DNA of 64,000 nucleotides from Antitrichia curtipendula (GCA_951230915.1 OX579633.1:21858574-21922573), one strand, 5' to 3'. Shown: positions 34,666 through 47,618, numbered from the stretch's first letter. Notes: generated from the letters alone by a model not told the origin. Program-made: numbers and translations.

Positions 34666-35272
34666 CATTTTCGCCAGGTGTTGATAGCTCCATCCTTCCA
34701 GCACGAAACGTACAGTTTCCCGATTAATTTGTGCTCGGAAATTCACCAGGTTGACGGAAATTTGCGGCGATCCAGTCCAAATACGCAGCTGGTAAGATTG
34801 TCACTCTCGTTACGGTATCAAAAAATTTACGAGTTACGGTCCGTAGACTCTTGTTGTGCTCTGAAATTTTTACGAGTTACACGAGTTACTACACCGGTCG
34901 TTGGTGAGTTCACTCAACTGAATCCATTCAGTACTACAGTATTCTTCTGTGATCTGTCTCAAAAACCATTCTTCGTCTGCCAGATTTTTTCGGGGATGGC
35001 ATGCAACACTTCTATCTGCAACGAAGTTTCACCTCTCCCGTCAAAGTGACATCTGGTGTTTCGTTGCCTGCGGTGTAAATTGCACCAAGGAATCTTTGCT
35101 TTTGTAATTTTAGACATTCATTATTTCACTTCGCGACAGTTTTCTCGGAGATTCAATTGTATGGAATTGATCCGCTGCGAGGAATCCGAGGACTGAACTC
35201 TGCAATTCGTGCTTGCAAGTGCAAGAAGCTTCGAAAATATACCCCGCCTGTGACGAACTTGAAACAGAGACG
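34579..35272 (+). CDS. Possible divergent gene, model uncertain
   Basis: An ATG at 34579 opens a 156-codon frame whose first 33 residues (MALLACHRIARQKI, QLGFRRRFSLRV) are Arg-rich and lack acidic residues, like an organelle targeting peptide. A GTAAGA donor follows codon 71 (34791). Downstream, a frame after TTTTAG at about 35113 reads IQLYGIDPLRGIRGLNSAIR and ends VTNLKQRR before TGA at 35270. The phases I tried between the two do not join cleanly, and the opposite strand is also open at 35110-35328. It would be transcribed divergently from the LEA-like gene. The function is unknown. Confidence 0.3.
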
Positions 35273-35329
35273 GTGAATGAAATCTTGTTAACAAGACGTC
35301 GCCGTTCGAGAGTCTCCAATTTACACAAG

Positions 35330-38032
35330 CGTCGGAATCCAGGTGTTACACAGGTTGCCCCGAGATTCAGCGCCTAAGCGTCGTAACCCTCTCCTGTTAC
35401 TTTCATTGGCAAGCTCCGTATTGGAGAAGGGACGGTCGGTTTAGGGTTACATTTACCCTGCGCTGGAAACACCTAGAATCGTCGATATAAGCAATTCAGG
35501 CACCTTTTTCCAGCAAAAAAAAATTTTTGCACTATTGTAGCAATTGAAAATCAGGAATTTTCAAAAAAAAGAAGTAGAATTCTTGGATATGACATGTAAT
35601 TTCTATAAATTTTCAAAGTGGAAGCTCCCTAGGCCACTTAAAACTATCATATAGCTAGATCTAAAACCAAAATCTCAAAAAATACAATAGTCAACTAATT
35701 ACATTTAAATAAGGGGGTAAATTAATGACATTTTTAAGGGACGCTTCAACAAAAGTCTAGGAACACTTCAAGAGAACAATATTTATTTTACATGCCATAT
35801 TTATTTATATTTTTTTTCTAATCTGATTCAAGTGTAGGATAATCCATGTGAGCATAATTATTCCTTCGAAGATTGAGAGTTTGCTCTCACAAAGGGAGAA
35901 AATATATTAACCTTTAAGAGATGAGTGAGCAACAAAAAGACCCTCCATCCCCATGGGATTTAACCCTTAAAACGTCAACAAGGACATTTAGCGTCTCATG
36001 GATGACAACAAATCATTCTAGTTGGAAAAAAATGCAACTTTTCATCCTCAAATTTTTGTTGTGAAAAGGGGAGGTCTTCTATAGTAGTTTGGCTTCCAAT
36101 GATTGTTTTTGCAATTTTGTAAACAAATGATTGACATGGTAACAAGGGGTGCTGCTATGTGAGCCTAGGAGTATGAGCACATGAGCCTAAAAGACTACAA
36201 ACCTATGTAATAGGTGTCTATATTATAAAAATCCTCCATAATTATAGTGTAACTATAATAAAGGTACCTATATGATAAGTGTTTATATTGTAAGCACCTT
36301 CAATGTTTGTAGTATATCTACTTATATATATGCTCAAAACCCACATGCTTGCATTTTCATACTCACATACTAGCACCATTGGTGAAAATTTTAGAGAATA
36401 CAAATCAAATTTTTTGTTTTTGTAATTTTTTTTTCTAGATTTTCAAATCAATTCTCTACTGTTAAGATTTTTAATTATTGCAAAATTCTATTGTGCAAAA
36501 AATTTGATTTAGAGGATTAAACCTACTATAGTACAACACAAAAATGAAGACTTTTCACTTCCATTGATTCTAAAGTCTCCATGGGATTTAACATACAGTC
36601 TACAAGCTCAAAGTTTCTAAAGTCTTTTCCTCATATTATAACACAAGTTTAATGCCAAATCCTATATGCAAAATCTTAAGGCTTTGCACTAGAAATAGTA
36701 GTTATGGGGTGGACTTTGTTGAATCATAGTCCTCAAATTGTAGGGCATTAAGTACCTTTACTTTCTTCCATTGTCTAACTGATTTGAAGATTAAAATCCC
36801 ATGTAGGCAAAGAATGCCCTTCAAGAGTTTAAGATATAACCCACCTACCATGTCATGCTTCACATTGACCCTCAAAAAATACACTTATAGTATTATTTTG
36901 AACCCATGTGTGTTCAAAGTGTATTTAGAAAGGAATATTAAATAATACAAGTATTTTAAGAATATCCTATAAAATTTGAATTATAAAAAATATTTTAAAG
37001 ATATTATACAAATAAATTTAGAATATTCTTTGAAATATTAGAAGGCTATTTTAGAACTGCTAGTCTTTATAAGTGATTCATTATATACACATTTTAGAAT
37101 TAACAAATCTTTATCTTTGCATTTACATGGTATTTAAGCTTTCGTACAATAACGTCCCTAAGCATTGGACTAGAATGAAAAATTTGTCCCTTGTGTGCAA
37201 ACATTTTCATTGAGTTTTCAATTTTAACCTTATGAATTTCATTTGTTCCCCTTGGTGTGAGTGTCCAGTAAGAAGAATAAAACACCTCCCACTAGAGTAG
37301 ACAATTGAAATTGGATAGAAGAATACTAAGGTTATTTGAACCCCTTCACCTCAATTTGTTTATTTTGTTCCTATCAATAGATAATATATTCTACCTTGGT
37401 GTAAACATACTAAAAAAAGACCCGACATTTAATAGATGAATGATGAAAAAATTCAAGGGATTATTATTGGATTTCTACTAATAAATTAAATTTTAATAAA
37501 AGTATATTTTGCCTATTTATTTTCTATATTGATGAAGGTTATGATTTTTGTGCAAGGTTCTAAAACAATCATGTCAATGTGGAAAGGAAGAAATAACTTT
37601 TAAAACCATAGGTTTTTGTTTGAATTCTTATAAAGACAAAATTGAAACTATTTTGCTTCAATTTTCAAGATCTACATCCCTCCAAGCTTTCTTAGGGATT
37701 AAATAAGAGTTACCACCCCTTTTGCTCTATACTTTGAGAAAGAGAGATGAGATTTTTAAAATCTAATGATCTCAGTCTCATTTGGAGGAGACAATTTACT
37801 TAAGTCCTATAGCCACTCCTAGCCTTGTAATCCTTATCCACTTATCTTGTATATAAGATTGAATCATTTGAAACCAAGCATATTCCAAAAGTGTGAGTTA
37901 ATATATATCAAGATAATAAACAAATGTTTATTGTACAGTAATTTGATGTAAGGATGTTAAAAGTAAGACAAAGCTTCAAAATTTTATGTTCTTCATAAAA
38001 TTTAGAAGCAAGAATTACATCCAATAACCAAC
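35330..38032. other. No recognised gene; AT-rich repeats
   Basis: This holds the 35525-35765 copy of a dispersed repeat and a partial TTAA-type MITE in minus orientation (35960 to about 36145, starting TTAACCCTTAAAACG). No coding sequence was recognised. Confidence 0.5.
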
Positions 38033-38145
38033 TCATGCCTCCTCAATTCTAGTTGCATCCTTGTCTACATTCTTCAGTAGACCAACTCGTAAGGTCCCAT
38101 TTTCATTAGTAAGATTTAGTCTTGATTTCACTTGTCTCAAAGCAT
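38033..38145 (-). CDS. Exon-like fragment, unrecognised
   Basis: On the minus strand, the acceptor-like TTACTGCAG is followed by a 36-codon frame reading ALRQVKSRLNLTNENGTLRV, then GLLKNVDKDATRIEEA and TGA. The composition is strikingly protein-like and less AT-rich than its surroundings. It may be the last exon of a gene whose other exons lie to the right behind long introns, or a captured fragment. No partner exon was identified. Confidence 0.35.
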
Positions 38146-38467
38146 CTGCAGTAAGCATGTTTGAGCAACTCTTGCTTTCTAGTAGAACTTTATTGAGATA
38201 TTAATGAAATGAAGGTCAACCTACCTAATTATACTTCCTAGCTAATTGTGTCACAATGTACACTTAAATCTATAATTGCCATATTTGTCTTCCCAAGTTC
38301 TTGCCATATGAATAAGAAAATAATGGCAATTTTAGATTTAGGTTTTGAAATGAAGAAGAGCTACAAATTGTGATGTATGTAGATAGGACACACTTTAGTG
38401 TACCAAGCTTATTATAAAATCAGAATTGACCTTTTTATAAATAAAGATTAAGCTTTTAACCCATAAA

Positions 38468-38697
38468 GGACCAAATGCCCTTTCAAAAGACTAGTGAAAT
38501 TTGGGTAGGTGATGATGAAGTAAAAAATGAACAAGATGATTATGAAAATTTGACACAGGATGAAAATATTCAACACTCCTTTGAGAGATTGTAAAAACAA
38601 TTCTAGATGGATGCTCAAATCAAAGATATGCGAGATTTTTGTTCCTCTAATAGGTCTAGTTTTTCCAGCAATTATAATGGCTTCTTTATTTATATAT
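38468..38697 (+). pseudogene. Degenerate coding fragment
   Basis: One frame reads DQMPFQKTSEIWVGDDEVKN, continues [20 protein letters not shown], meets TAA and TAG, and resumes in the same frame as [20 protein letters not shown]. Acidic, protein-like content interrupted by two stops suggests a dead gene or transposon remnant of unknown type. Confidence 0.35.
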
Positions 38698-38834
38698 ATT
38701 GAACAAGACGAAATAATCTAAATAAGATCTTATTTTTTTTATTAATCTTTTAATAAAAAAAATTAGATTATTTTTATATTTTGTCTATTTATTAAATTAT
38801 AACTTTTAAATTTATATTTTTAAATCAAATTTCA

Positions 38835-38910
38835 ATTAAATAGTAATAATTTTTTTTAAGAACTAAAATGATTACCTATTTTAGTTCTTAAAAAAAAAAA
38901 ACTATTTAAA
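38835..38910. repeat. Short perfect hairpin
   Basis: TTTAAGAACTAAAAT and its reverse complement ATTTTAGTTCTTAAA flank an 8-nt loop. Outer TTAAATAGT/ACTATTTAA pairs extend the arms across A/T runs to about 30 bp. It is probably the remnant of a foldback element. Confidence 0.7.
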
Positions 38911-40593
38911 TATAAAAAGTATAAAAACTTCAAGACAATTTAATTTAACTTGAAAAAATCCAAGCAATTTGGACAATTTGGGCATCTTTTGCAAAATTCT
39001 TCATCTACTTTTGAAATTTGGCATGCATGTAACCAAGACATTTGGTATAATATTGACAATTTTATTTTTTTAAATCATATTTAGTGCAAAAATCTCATTT
39101 GAAGAGGAGTCTGAATTCTACTAATTTGCCAAATAAATTTGTAAAAATTATTTTGTTTGGTTACAAATGCTATTATTTTGAAATTTATTCTTTTAAATTT
39201 CTTGAAATTTTTCTATACATTTCAAATTATTATCTCTAAATTTTCAATGTATGGATTAAAACATTAAAATTCCTCAATGCATAGAAAATCATCCAAAAAT
39301 GACTAGTATATTATTAATTTACTTGACCACCTTGTATTACAGGGTGACTTTGCATACATGAAAACCTTTATTTGCTTCTGAAATTTTCATGAGTGTACCC
39401 AACATGATGTAATACTTGATGGTGTAGAATAAATATTTTATTCGAAGAAGGCTCAAAGTCTGTTGTCCATGTTTGTAAAAATGAAGAGAAGTTCTTCTTT
39501 TCACTTCAAACATTATAACCTTTCAATCCATATGGTCAAATGGGTTGAAATTTTTTCATACATTGCTATAATAGACTATTACATTTTTGTATGGTTGAAG
39601 TTCAAAAAAAAAAATTAATTTCAATTTAACCAATGCACTAAAAACTAACACTTTTTGACAAATACTCTTGAAAAAAACCCATAATCCTTCAGGGATTGAA
39701 CCAAATTATTAATGCATAATTCATCTTGAAGTAGATTAGCACCAGTTGGACAACACATTGGTTTGAATGCAATCAACCTAATCAATTTTTTTTTAATTTA
39801 CCGTTGTTTGTGCACTAATTTTTGTACATAGATAGTTTTCAAAATGTAAAATGCAACTTCATTAATGTACTCAACAGTCAACATTTCTTGGACCAATTGA
39901 AAAAACCATCCTTTTAGAAGAAATCTCATATAGATTTATGTGGATATATTAGAATGATGGAAATTTTTTTGAAGAAGATGGTAGGAAAAATCAACTTGCC
40001 TAGGAAGCTATGGAAAAATAAAATAGGAACCAAAAGTAGTATTTTGAAAAAAAAGGTTATCTTTACAAAAAATAAGGATTCTTTAGAGGACAAATTTTTT
40101 GTACAAAGTGCCCTCAACAATGTTCACTCTTTTTAACCTTGAAAGGACCTTGCAAGCCTAAGGGCCATTTTGAAAATCAAACCTCAATTTTCACATAGTT
40201 CTCGGTTTATTTTATTTAAAGCTTAAATGAATAAACGTAGCTCCAATAATCTACATTTTGGTCCATTTTTTTTTTCCAAAATTCTTAGAATTCTAGTTTT
40301 TTTGACACTTTGAAGGTAGCAACCTTAAAGCTTCAAATATACTGAGGTAGAAGGCTCAAAAAGTGCTCATCTAAGGGAAGAAAGACCCTTGTGCAAAAAT
40401 AGGTGGATCCAAAGACTTTTTTCATATTTTTAAAAGAAAGAAAAATGAGGAATATATTAGTGAAAATTTTAATTTTAATTTTTTGACTTGGAATGAATTA
40501 GATATGATTTTTCAAAGTCAGAGGTGCCTAGGTCCCTATTATTGCTCATAGGTACAACTATGATGAATCAAAACATGCCTTTGAATGGAGCTA
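38911..40593. other. No recognised gene; AT-rich
   Basis: Nothing beyond AT-rich sequence and short chance open frames was seen. Confidence 0.5.
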
Positions 40594-41189
40594 CACTAAA
40601 ATTGGTAAATAGTGTTGGCTATACTAATTGTCAACAATAAAACTAATTGTGATTTGCAAGGTTAGTGTTAGAACATTATTTATCCATTCTAACACTATTT
40701 TAGCTCTATGGTAAAAATTTTGATGGCGGGAGGCAAAAACATTACATGTTTTTAGCCCTTGTGGAGGGTTGCGAGTTCCCCAGGGTTTCCAGACTCTGGA
40801 ACTATTTGGAACTGCACCGTAGCAGCTACATGACGTAGCAAAGGAACTACCACGTCATATAAAATTAAAAATAAAATAAAATTGTTCAACTTTTTATTTT
40901 ATTTTTTCATTTTAAGATTTTTTAAGATTTTTTTTTTATTTTTAAATAAAATTTCTGACAACGGTTGTTCTTTAACTGCCGAGGGAACAACGCCGGGAAC
41001 AAGCCCAAAACAGCCTTCCAAACCCCCTCAAAAACATCTAATGTTAGAGTTTTCCAGAGAAGGGTAAGAGTTTGATGGTGGGAGTTAAGTGCCCTTACAC
41101 TATTTACACATAAATTGGAAAATAGTGTTGGAGGTAAAATACAGGGAACAACACTAGTTATCATCCAACACTATTTATCAATTTTAGTG
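40594..41189. mobile_element. 596-bp TIR element with CACTA-type ends
   Basis: The left end CACTAAAATTGGTAAATAGT and its inverted counterpart ACTATTTATCAATTTTAGTG at the right end match over about 25 bp with one mismatch. Ends beginning CACTA are typical of En/Spm-type elements, but no 3-bp target duplication is visible. The interior carries further TAGTGTTGG-like subterminal copies and no transposase. Confidence 0.6.
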
Positions 41190-42924
41190 TGGTGAGTTTA
41201 AGAATGATCCACTGTACGTTTCCATTCCATTCACTCCCTATTGTCAATCAAAATTTATTGCAACACCTAAACGTCCCAGGGTTTCCTCACATAGTTTCAA
41301 GTCTGTTTCAAAGTGCTATAACTTTTGCATCCAATGTCCAAATTCAATAAAATTTGTTGAAAAAGTTGCGCTCTCTCTTCTAGTTTGAGTGCTAAAATTT
41401 TCAGATCAATCCAAGATGTACTGATTTCTAGGAAGCTAATCAAAGTTCACAGGCTCAATTTGAGGTCACCAAACTGCATTTGATGGCTGCAACTTTTGAG
41501 ACTTGTATCTCCTTCATATAATGTTAGTTTTCAGTAAAATTTGTTGGTTTAAGTTCCTCTTGTAATATAGTTATTGTGGTAAAATTTTCATGTCAATTCA
41601 AGTTGTCTCGAATGTTTGGAAGCAATTCGAAATTCAAAATCTTGACATTTTAGGATTACAGTAAACTTCGGCGGTTTGTTTCTTCTTCATACAATGTTTG
41701 TTTCCAATAAATTATTTTGGAAAAGTTGCACATACTAGTCTAGTTTGTGTGGTTAAAATTTCACATCGATCCAAGAAGTTATGAGTGACTGAGAAGCATT
41801 CTAGTAGAAGGAGGTTCAACCTCAGATGTGTTTTTTTGCTATTTTTTGACATTTCAATGCCATTTTGCAAACCCCACCAAATTCATAACTTTATTATGAG
41901 AAAAATCACACATGATGGTGAACCATGTCACCTGCTTGTTAGCCTAAAACCACACATATGGGATGGCAGTTTCTTACCACACAGAGTCACATATCTTTTT
42001 GCACTGTTTCGGGCACTTCTCTAGGGGCGGTTCTTAATGCCTGAATTGTTTTTAAGCCTCCTCCTATACTCTTAAACTATTTTTTTTAATCAAGTTTCTC
42101 TTAGTGTGAGATTAAAGAATACATCAATTATACCATAATGTTTTTTATTATGAGCTCCATCTTTCCTCAAAATTTCATACTATTCTACAAATTTTTAAAA
42201 TTAGTATAATTTTTATAGAAAATTTATGTTCATAAATCAAAGAAAATTCATTTGAATGTTTTTAGTTACAAAATGAATATAAATTTCAATTATATAGTCA
42301 TACACAAGAAAAATAAAAATTTTATTTAAAAAATAAATGTCTTCATATAAAACACTAATGAGGTTTGACCAATGGAAAACGCAAAATGTCCTTTGAAGGT
42401 TAATTTTGTTGATTCATTATTTGATTTTTGGCTAGTTTTTATTTATAGCTAGCAATCCTTTCAATCTTCTAAATTGCACAAGTGTCAATATTTTAAATAT
42501 ATGATGATGTATCTCTCGATGTATCTATAATACAATGTGAGTATAGAATTTTTATTATTTGATAGTTATTTGCAAATTATGATTATAACTAGTTGATTCA
42601 TTGTGTATGAATTATTTTATATAATTATGTGAGACATTATCAATGGTTTGAATTGAATATAAGGTTTGAAAATTGATATGTTTATGTTATGTTATGTTTA
42701 TTTAATAAATACTAGTAGAAGATACTAGTGTCTTTTTTTTTGTCTTAAAGATAATGAATTTCTAAAATGAATTTTATTCACATATAATTTCAAGCAATGA
42801 GTGTTGTGATCATATTAATTGAAATAAAAATTGTCCATAAATAATATGCATAGAAATGACTACCAAGTTCTATCTTGTCAAATTTGGTCCTTACAAATTT
42901 CAACTAGTATAGTGAGGGCATTTG

Positions 42925-42987
42925 TTTGTTATCATCTTTCTTGTTGATGACTACACTTCAATGTTAATTCATTTAACAAAATTTTAG
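42925..42987 (+). mobile_element. Ty1/copia integrase-core fragment, broken
   Basis: The frame FVIIFLVDDYTSMLIHLTKF resembles the start of the copia integrase catalytic core (pattern FV.F.DDYSR..W.Y.L) including the first catalytic Asp. It ends at a stop and nothing else of the element is recognisable. Confidence 0.5.
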
Positions 42988-43920
42988 GAAAAAAAAAGGT
43001 TTTCTTTGGGGTTGTAAAATCAATACTTGTCACCAAATGGTGGATAATTACATTCAAATAGATGAGAACATCAAAATTTATAGAATAGAATAGATTTATT
43101 CATTAAATTCGATATTTTAAACAACATGCAATAAACTTCTACTTATTTATGAATTTTTAGGATTGATTTTTGGGAACATGTTTGGATTTGATCGATCCTA
43201 CTTCTTAGGTAAGTCAATTTAAAGAAATCCTAAATCTCCCCCATCTAATTGTGATCCCTACTTTTGGACCCAAATGAATCCTATTGCATTGTGATGTAAC
43301 AAAAACTATAAAGGGTTGGCATTATGACAACTTCAATGTGGACTTGGAATTGAAAGGGTTGGTATTTAGTTGAAAAAGTAATGATTTATAACTTCAAACA
43401 ACATCAAGATGTTGTCCTACTCATTGTCTAACCCTTCACTGCCCAAGGCCTAACCATGCAAAAAACAACCTTGCTTTTCAAGTGTTATAAGTCTAAATGT
43501 GAGTAAGGTATGAAAATCTCAACCGTACAATCTTGTAGTGTGCATGTTGTAGATGGTGAAAATAAAATTTGGGGTCATTTGACTGTATAGATTGAAAGAT
43601 TATAATGTTCTAATGTTAAAAAAAGAAGCTGAAATTTTCCTGAAAACACATCTGGAGGTGAAATTTGATATAGAAACCTACTCAAATGAAAAAACTTTAA
43701 GCTGCAAAGTGACTCAAAACCAAAAGACAAACACTTTGGTGGGGGAAAAAATCATTCAATTGACTCATTGCGTTTGCAAAATTATTTTGAAATGTAAAAA
43801 AATAGTGAAAAAAGTAGCAAAAAAGCACATCTATGGCAGAACCTACCTCTACTAAAATGCTTCTCAATCAATCATCACTTCTTGGCTTGATATGAAATCT
43901 TTATCACAAGAACTAGACTA

Positions 43921-44329
43921 AGGTAGTATGCTCTTAAAGCGACCATTTAAGGGTTGGTCCGCCTTTTTCACAGGCTTTCGTGGACGAAATTTTTATAGAT
44001 CATTTTTCAAAGAAAGAAAAATAGATGTGGTACCTAACACAAGTGGTTTTGTATTTTTCCAAGCATTTTTGAATTACTTATGAATTTTCAAAGATTCAGG
44101 GCATAGGCACCTATTTGTGACCATAGGTCTTCCAAAATCTGTCCACTTGCAACTTGTAAAGAGATGTGCAGAAATCAAAGACAATGATTGTCTCTTGCAA
44201 TAGAAAAATAATTTTTCCTCTATGCATTCAATTGCTAAACTGGTCCATTTAAGGATCACCCCATCTCCATTCTTCACTTAAAAATAGGGGTGGTTTGAAG
44301 AAGATGAATGCTTTTAGAGCACACTACCT
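43921..44329. mobile_element. 409-bp MITE with TA target duplication, inserted in the inverted repeat
   Basis: The ends AGGTAGTATGCTCTTAAAGC and GCTTTTAGAGCACACTACCT form about 20-bp TIRs with two mismatches, flanked by TA on both sides. The left arm of the long inverted repeat has the uninterrupted site (AACTAGACTAGTATGTGC on the matching strand), so the insertion and its TA duplication can be read directly. A TA duplication suggests a Tc1/mariner (Stowaway-type) mechanism. Confidence 0.8.
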
Positions 44330-44815
44330 TAGTATGTGCAACTTTTACAACAAAAAATATTGAAAACAAACCATGTCTGAAGAAGTTATAAGCCGCCGAA
44401 GTTAACTATAATGCAAAAATGTCAGGATTTTGAACTTCGAATTGCTCCCAAGCATTCAAAAAAATTTGGATTAACATGAATTTTTTTCCACAATAATTAG
44501 ACTTTATGGGGGAAATAATCCAACAAATTTTATTGAAAAATAACATTTGATGAAAAAGATACAAGACCACGAAGTTGCAACCATCTCAATGCAGTGTAGT
44601 GAGCTCAAATTGAACCTGTGAACTTTGAATGGCTTTCAAAAGCTCAGTACATCTTGGATAGATCTGAAAATTTTACCACAAAAAACATAATAGTATGTGC
44701 AACTTTGCAAACAAATTTTATTGAATTTGAACATCAGAGGCAAAAGTTACAGCACTTTGAAGTTGATTTGCTAGACTATGTGAGGACACTTTTGGTTCCC
44801 TTTGGCGGTGAGGGT

Positions 44816-45700
44816 TTAAATACATGACAAAAGATTCATTCATTATTCCATATTCTTAAAGGATGCTTTTGGATTAAAGTGTGGCCACCCAGGTTTGTTG
44901 AGGGCCACCTCAACAACTCTTGGTGAGCCCTTGCAAAAAAATTTGCCCCCTACAGTCACTCTTTCAACGCTAGCTTCTAAAGCGTCTACTTCAAAAATTT
45001 GATCGACTCTCCAACAAAAGAGGGCCTATTTGGTGATGCATGCCTATAGATTGTGGAGAATCCATGTCAGACTATATCCAAACATAGCATCGCGCACTCA
45101 TTTTGAGAGAAGGGTGTAGGGGAGGCCAAAATTGACAAAAGTAGCAGAAGTTGACACATGGCCCAAAAGTGGGGTGACAACGTAAGACGATAGGGGTTTG
45201 GGCTCCACCTACAAGCTATGACCACTCTAGGGCTTGCATAAACAACTTTGGCGTATCATTTTTGATGGTGGCCATGCTCTTATGTGTATGGAGTAAAATG
45301 AACTACATTAAAATCCCAAAGGATGCAAATAGTCCTCTTGAGAACACATATGGAAAGCTATTTATTTTTGCTTTGACCACCATTATCATGTGTTTTTCTA
45401 CTTGAAAAAGGAGTTGACCAAAATACATGTGAATTTTTTTTAATTTGCCATTCTATGCCAAAAAAATATGTAATGACCAAAATATGTGCAATGACCAAAA
45501 TATGCGTCAGTCCTCCAACCTTAGAAACAACACTGCTGCATCTCGTGCACTCGTGAGTCTCTTTGATTCCTGGCAAGGCGGGCAGGAGAACGAACCACGA
45601 AGGCAGCACGGTAATGGGACGCTCACGGTGACGGGGTCAGCGGCAGCAGCTTTGACCAGACGTAGGCCAAGTGTCTGAGTTCCCAGCTATGGCGGAATTT
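44816..45700. other. Upstream flank of the tail-anchored coiled-coil gene
   Basis: AT-rich until about 45.45 kb, then GC and CpG content rises (45.5-45.7 kb), which is the likely promoter of the gene starting in the leader region. No coding feature was recognised. Confidence 0.4.
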
Positions 45701-45761
45701 CTGAACTTCTTTCTCTCGAGGATTGCGCCCGGGGATTGCGTAGGCGCTTCTGGCGTTTACT

Positions 45762-46505
45762 GTCGCGGTGTCGTTGGAATTTCACATCGATGGTCGTTTC
45801 TCTCAAGTCTCAACTGCTTGCCGGTACCGATTCTGAAGGTGAGCAAGAGAGAAATATTCTCAAATTTACTTTCCAGAAGATAGAGATTCTCACAATTTTC
45901 TTTCCAGGATCACCAGCAGGGAGGACTTCTGCCTTGTCGGAGACGCTTTCCCGATCTTGATTAGGTTCTTGAGAAGCGCATCTCTTTCAGCGTTTTTGCC
46001 TCTTCGGCAGTGTTCATCTTGCTTGAATCCTTACTGCTTTACAACTTAATACCAATAGTTTCAATCTTGCGCACTTTCGCGGTATCGTCAGAATTTTCAT
46101 ACGGATTGTTTCTCTCAACTGCTTGCTGGTATCGATTTCGAAGGTGAACTGGAGAATAACACTCTCACATCTATTTTCCAGACTATAGAGATTCTCTCAA
46201 TTTTTCTTTCCAGGATCGCTTGCAGCGAATATTATCCTTTGTCGGGAAGGCTTATCAGATCTTGATTAGTTTCGTACTTGAGAAGTGGAACTTTTCAATG
46301 CTTTTGCTACTGCAGCAGTTTTGATCTTACTTGTATCCTTCCCGCTTAGGATAATCTTAACTTAATACCAATCTTGCGCACTTTTTCCTTGATAGATGCA
46401 ACTGTTTAGTGTTTTTGTTTCGGCAGTATTGAATATGCTTGGTCTGTATTCTTCTTGCTTAGGCTCTTCTTTATATCCGTAGTTCCAAAGTTGCGCATCT
46501 TTTTC
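45762..46505 (+). repeat. Tandemly duplicated 5' leader cassette, about 310 bp
   Basis: Two units (from 45762 and from about 46077) plus a partial third (about 46390-46505) share CGCGGTRTCGT, TTTCTCTCAACTGCTTGC, a GAAGGTGA donor-like site, TTTTTCTTTCCAGGATC acceptor-like site, GATCTTGATTAG and CAATCTTGCGCAC. Each unit thus carries its own donor and acceptor, providing alternative untranslated exons ahead of the downstream gene. Confidence 0.8.
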
Positions 46506-47600
46506 CGTCGCACTCTGTCCAGCGTGTTTCTTGGACTGGCCTCTGTTTCTTTCTCTCAGCAAATGACTTCCAAGTAGCGGTGCTTTCCCACTACATGGCT
46601 GAATTAGCTCATTCGATGTCGACTTTCCTATTTTGCAGAATCTGTGCAAGGAATGTGCACAGTGTTGTTCCTTCCTGCGCTTGCTCATTATCTGCCCGAA
46701 TTCGGTTAATAGCGTTCTCGCAAATTCATGCCTGCTCGGTTCTTGAAATCTTTTTCTTATTTTGCGGCGGCGCCTGCTCTCATAAATTTCCTGTGTGCTA
46801 GCTACCACTTCATGTTAAGTTTTGGATTTCGAAAGGGATTTCGTGCTGCTTATTTATCGGAGCACGCAATTGAACTAGGTTATTTAAGTTTGGAACAAGG
46901 CGGGCGTTTAATTGCGGCGGTGATCGGAATGGTTTCTTTGATGAAAAACTAGTTATGTCTTCATTAATGGTGTGGAGCTGCGGGACTGTCACAGCGTCAC
47001 AGGGTCAATGGTTGCGAGCGAACTGAGGATTCTTTTCGACGGATGGCTTGAAGGATTGAAAGCGACCTCGTTTTCAAAGGTACCTGCTGATATTTCTTGC
47101 TTCAGACCGACCTGCTAATATTTTTCTCTTTAGATAGCCCCAGGTGATTGTTGAAAAGATGACATTTTGTGTAAAGAACACTCTCACTCGTAATTTTCAT
47201 GTTCTGCGTTAAGTAGAATATGGAAAAGAATTTTAATGGAGACAATCGGTGCAATCCTGAATGCTTTTGGTATTCTGAGTTGTTAACTTAGTGAACTCTC
47301 TATTATGGCTAATTTATCTTTACAATATTTGTGAACTTCAGTCTCGTGAATATTTGCTGAGCTTTCACTGCGCCGTTACGAGACGAGTCAAGCCGATGCT
47401 AATTAGGATCCTTTGATGCAGAAAATAGGATCTTGGGACGGGGCTCTGTCCTTTTTTTCAGTAATGAAGCTTTTCTTTAATGACCCAGAACTTCTTCCAA
47501 CAAGCTGTTAAGGTTTAGATTTATTTTAAACTTTCAGCTTAAGATTTTTCAGTATCCGGTTATAAGCATCTAGAGAGAGGCGATTAAGGACCCGGTTTAC

Positions 47601-47618
47601 ATGTCGAATGATCTCTGA
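47601..47618 (+). promoter_or_regulatory. Overlapping upstream ORF
   Basis: ATG TCG AAT GAT CTC TGA starts 7 bp before, and overlaps, the main start codon in another frame. Ribosomes initiating here would miss the ATG at 47608 and could instead use the in-frame ATG at 47656, giving a protein starting MDVDIVESTEEFD. Confidence 0.45.

Larger units (their letters stand above)
41276..44815. repeat. 3.5-kb long inverted repeat
   Basis: The left arm (41276 to about 41890) is the reverse complement of the right arm (about 43765 to 44815, the latter interrupted by a 409-bp insertion). The arms themselves consist of three tandem subunits of about 165 bp, each with a version of ACTTTTG...CTTCATA...AATAAAATTTGTTG and TAAAATTTTCA...TCAATCCAAG. 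The spacer of about 1.9 kb holds a Ty1/copia fragment. Confidence 0.75.

Noticed and set aside
43592..43855. 87-codon Lys-rich open frame
   Set aside because: It lies inside the inner part of the right arm of the long inverted repeat, and the paired arm is not open.
46362..46808. 148-codon minus-strand open frame
   Set aside because: It lies antisense to the duplicated leader of the coiled-coil gene, spans a repeat boundary and shows no domain; a chance frame is more likely.
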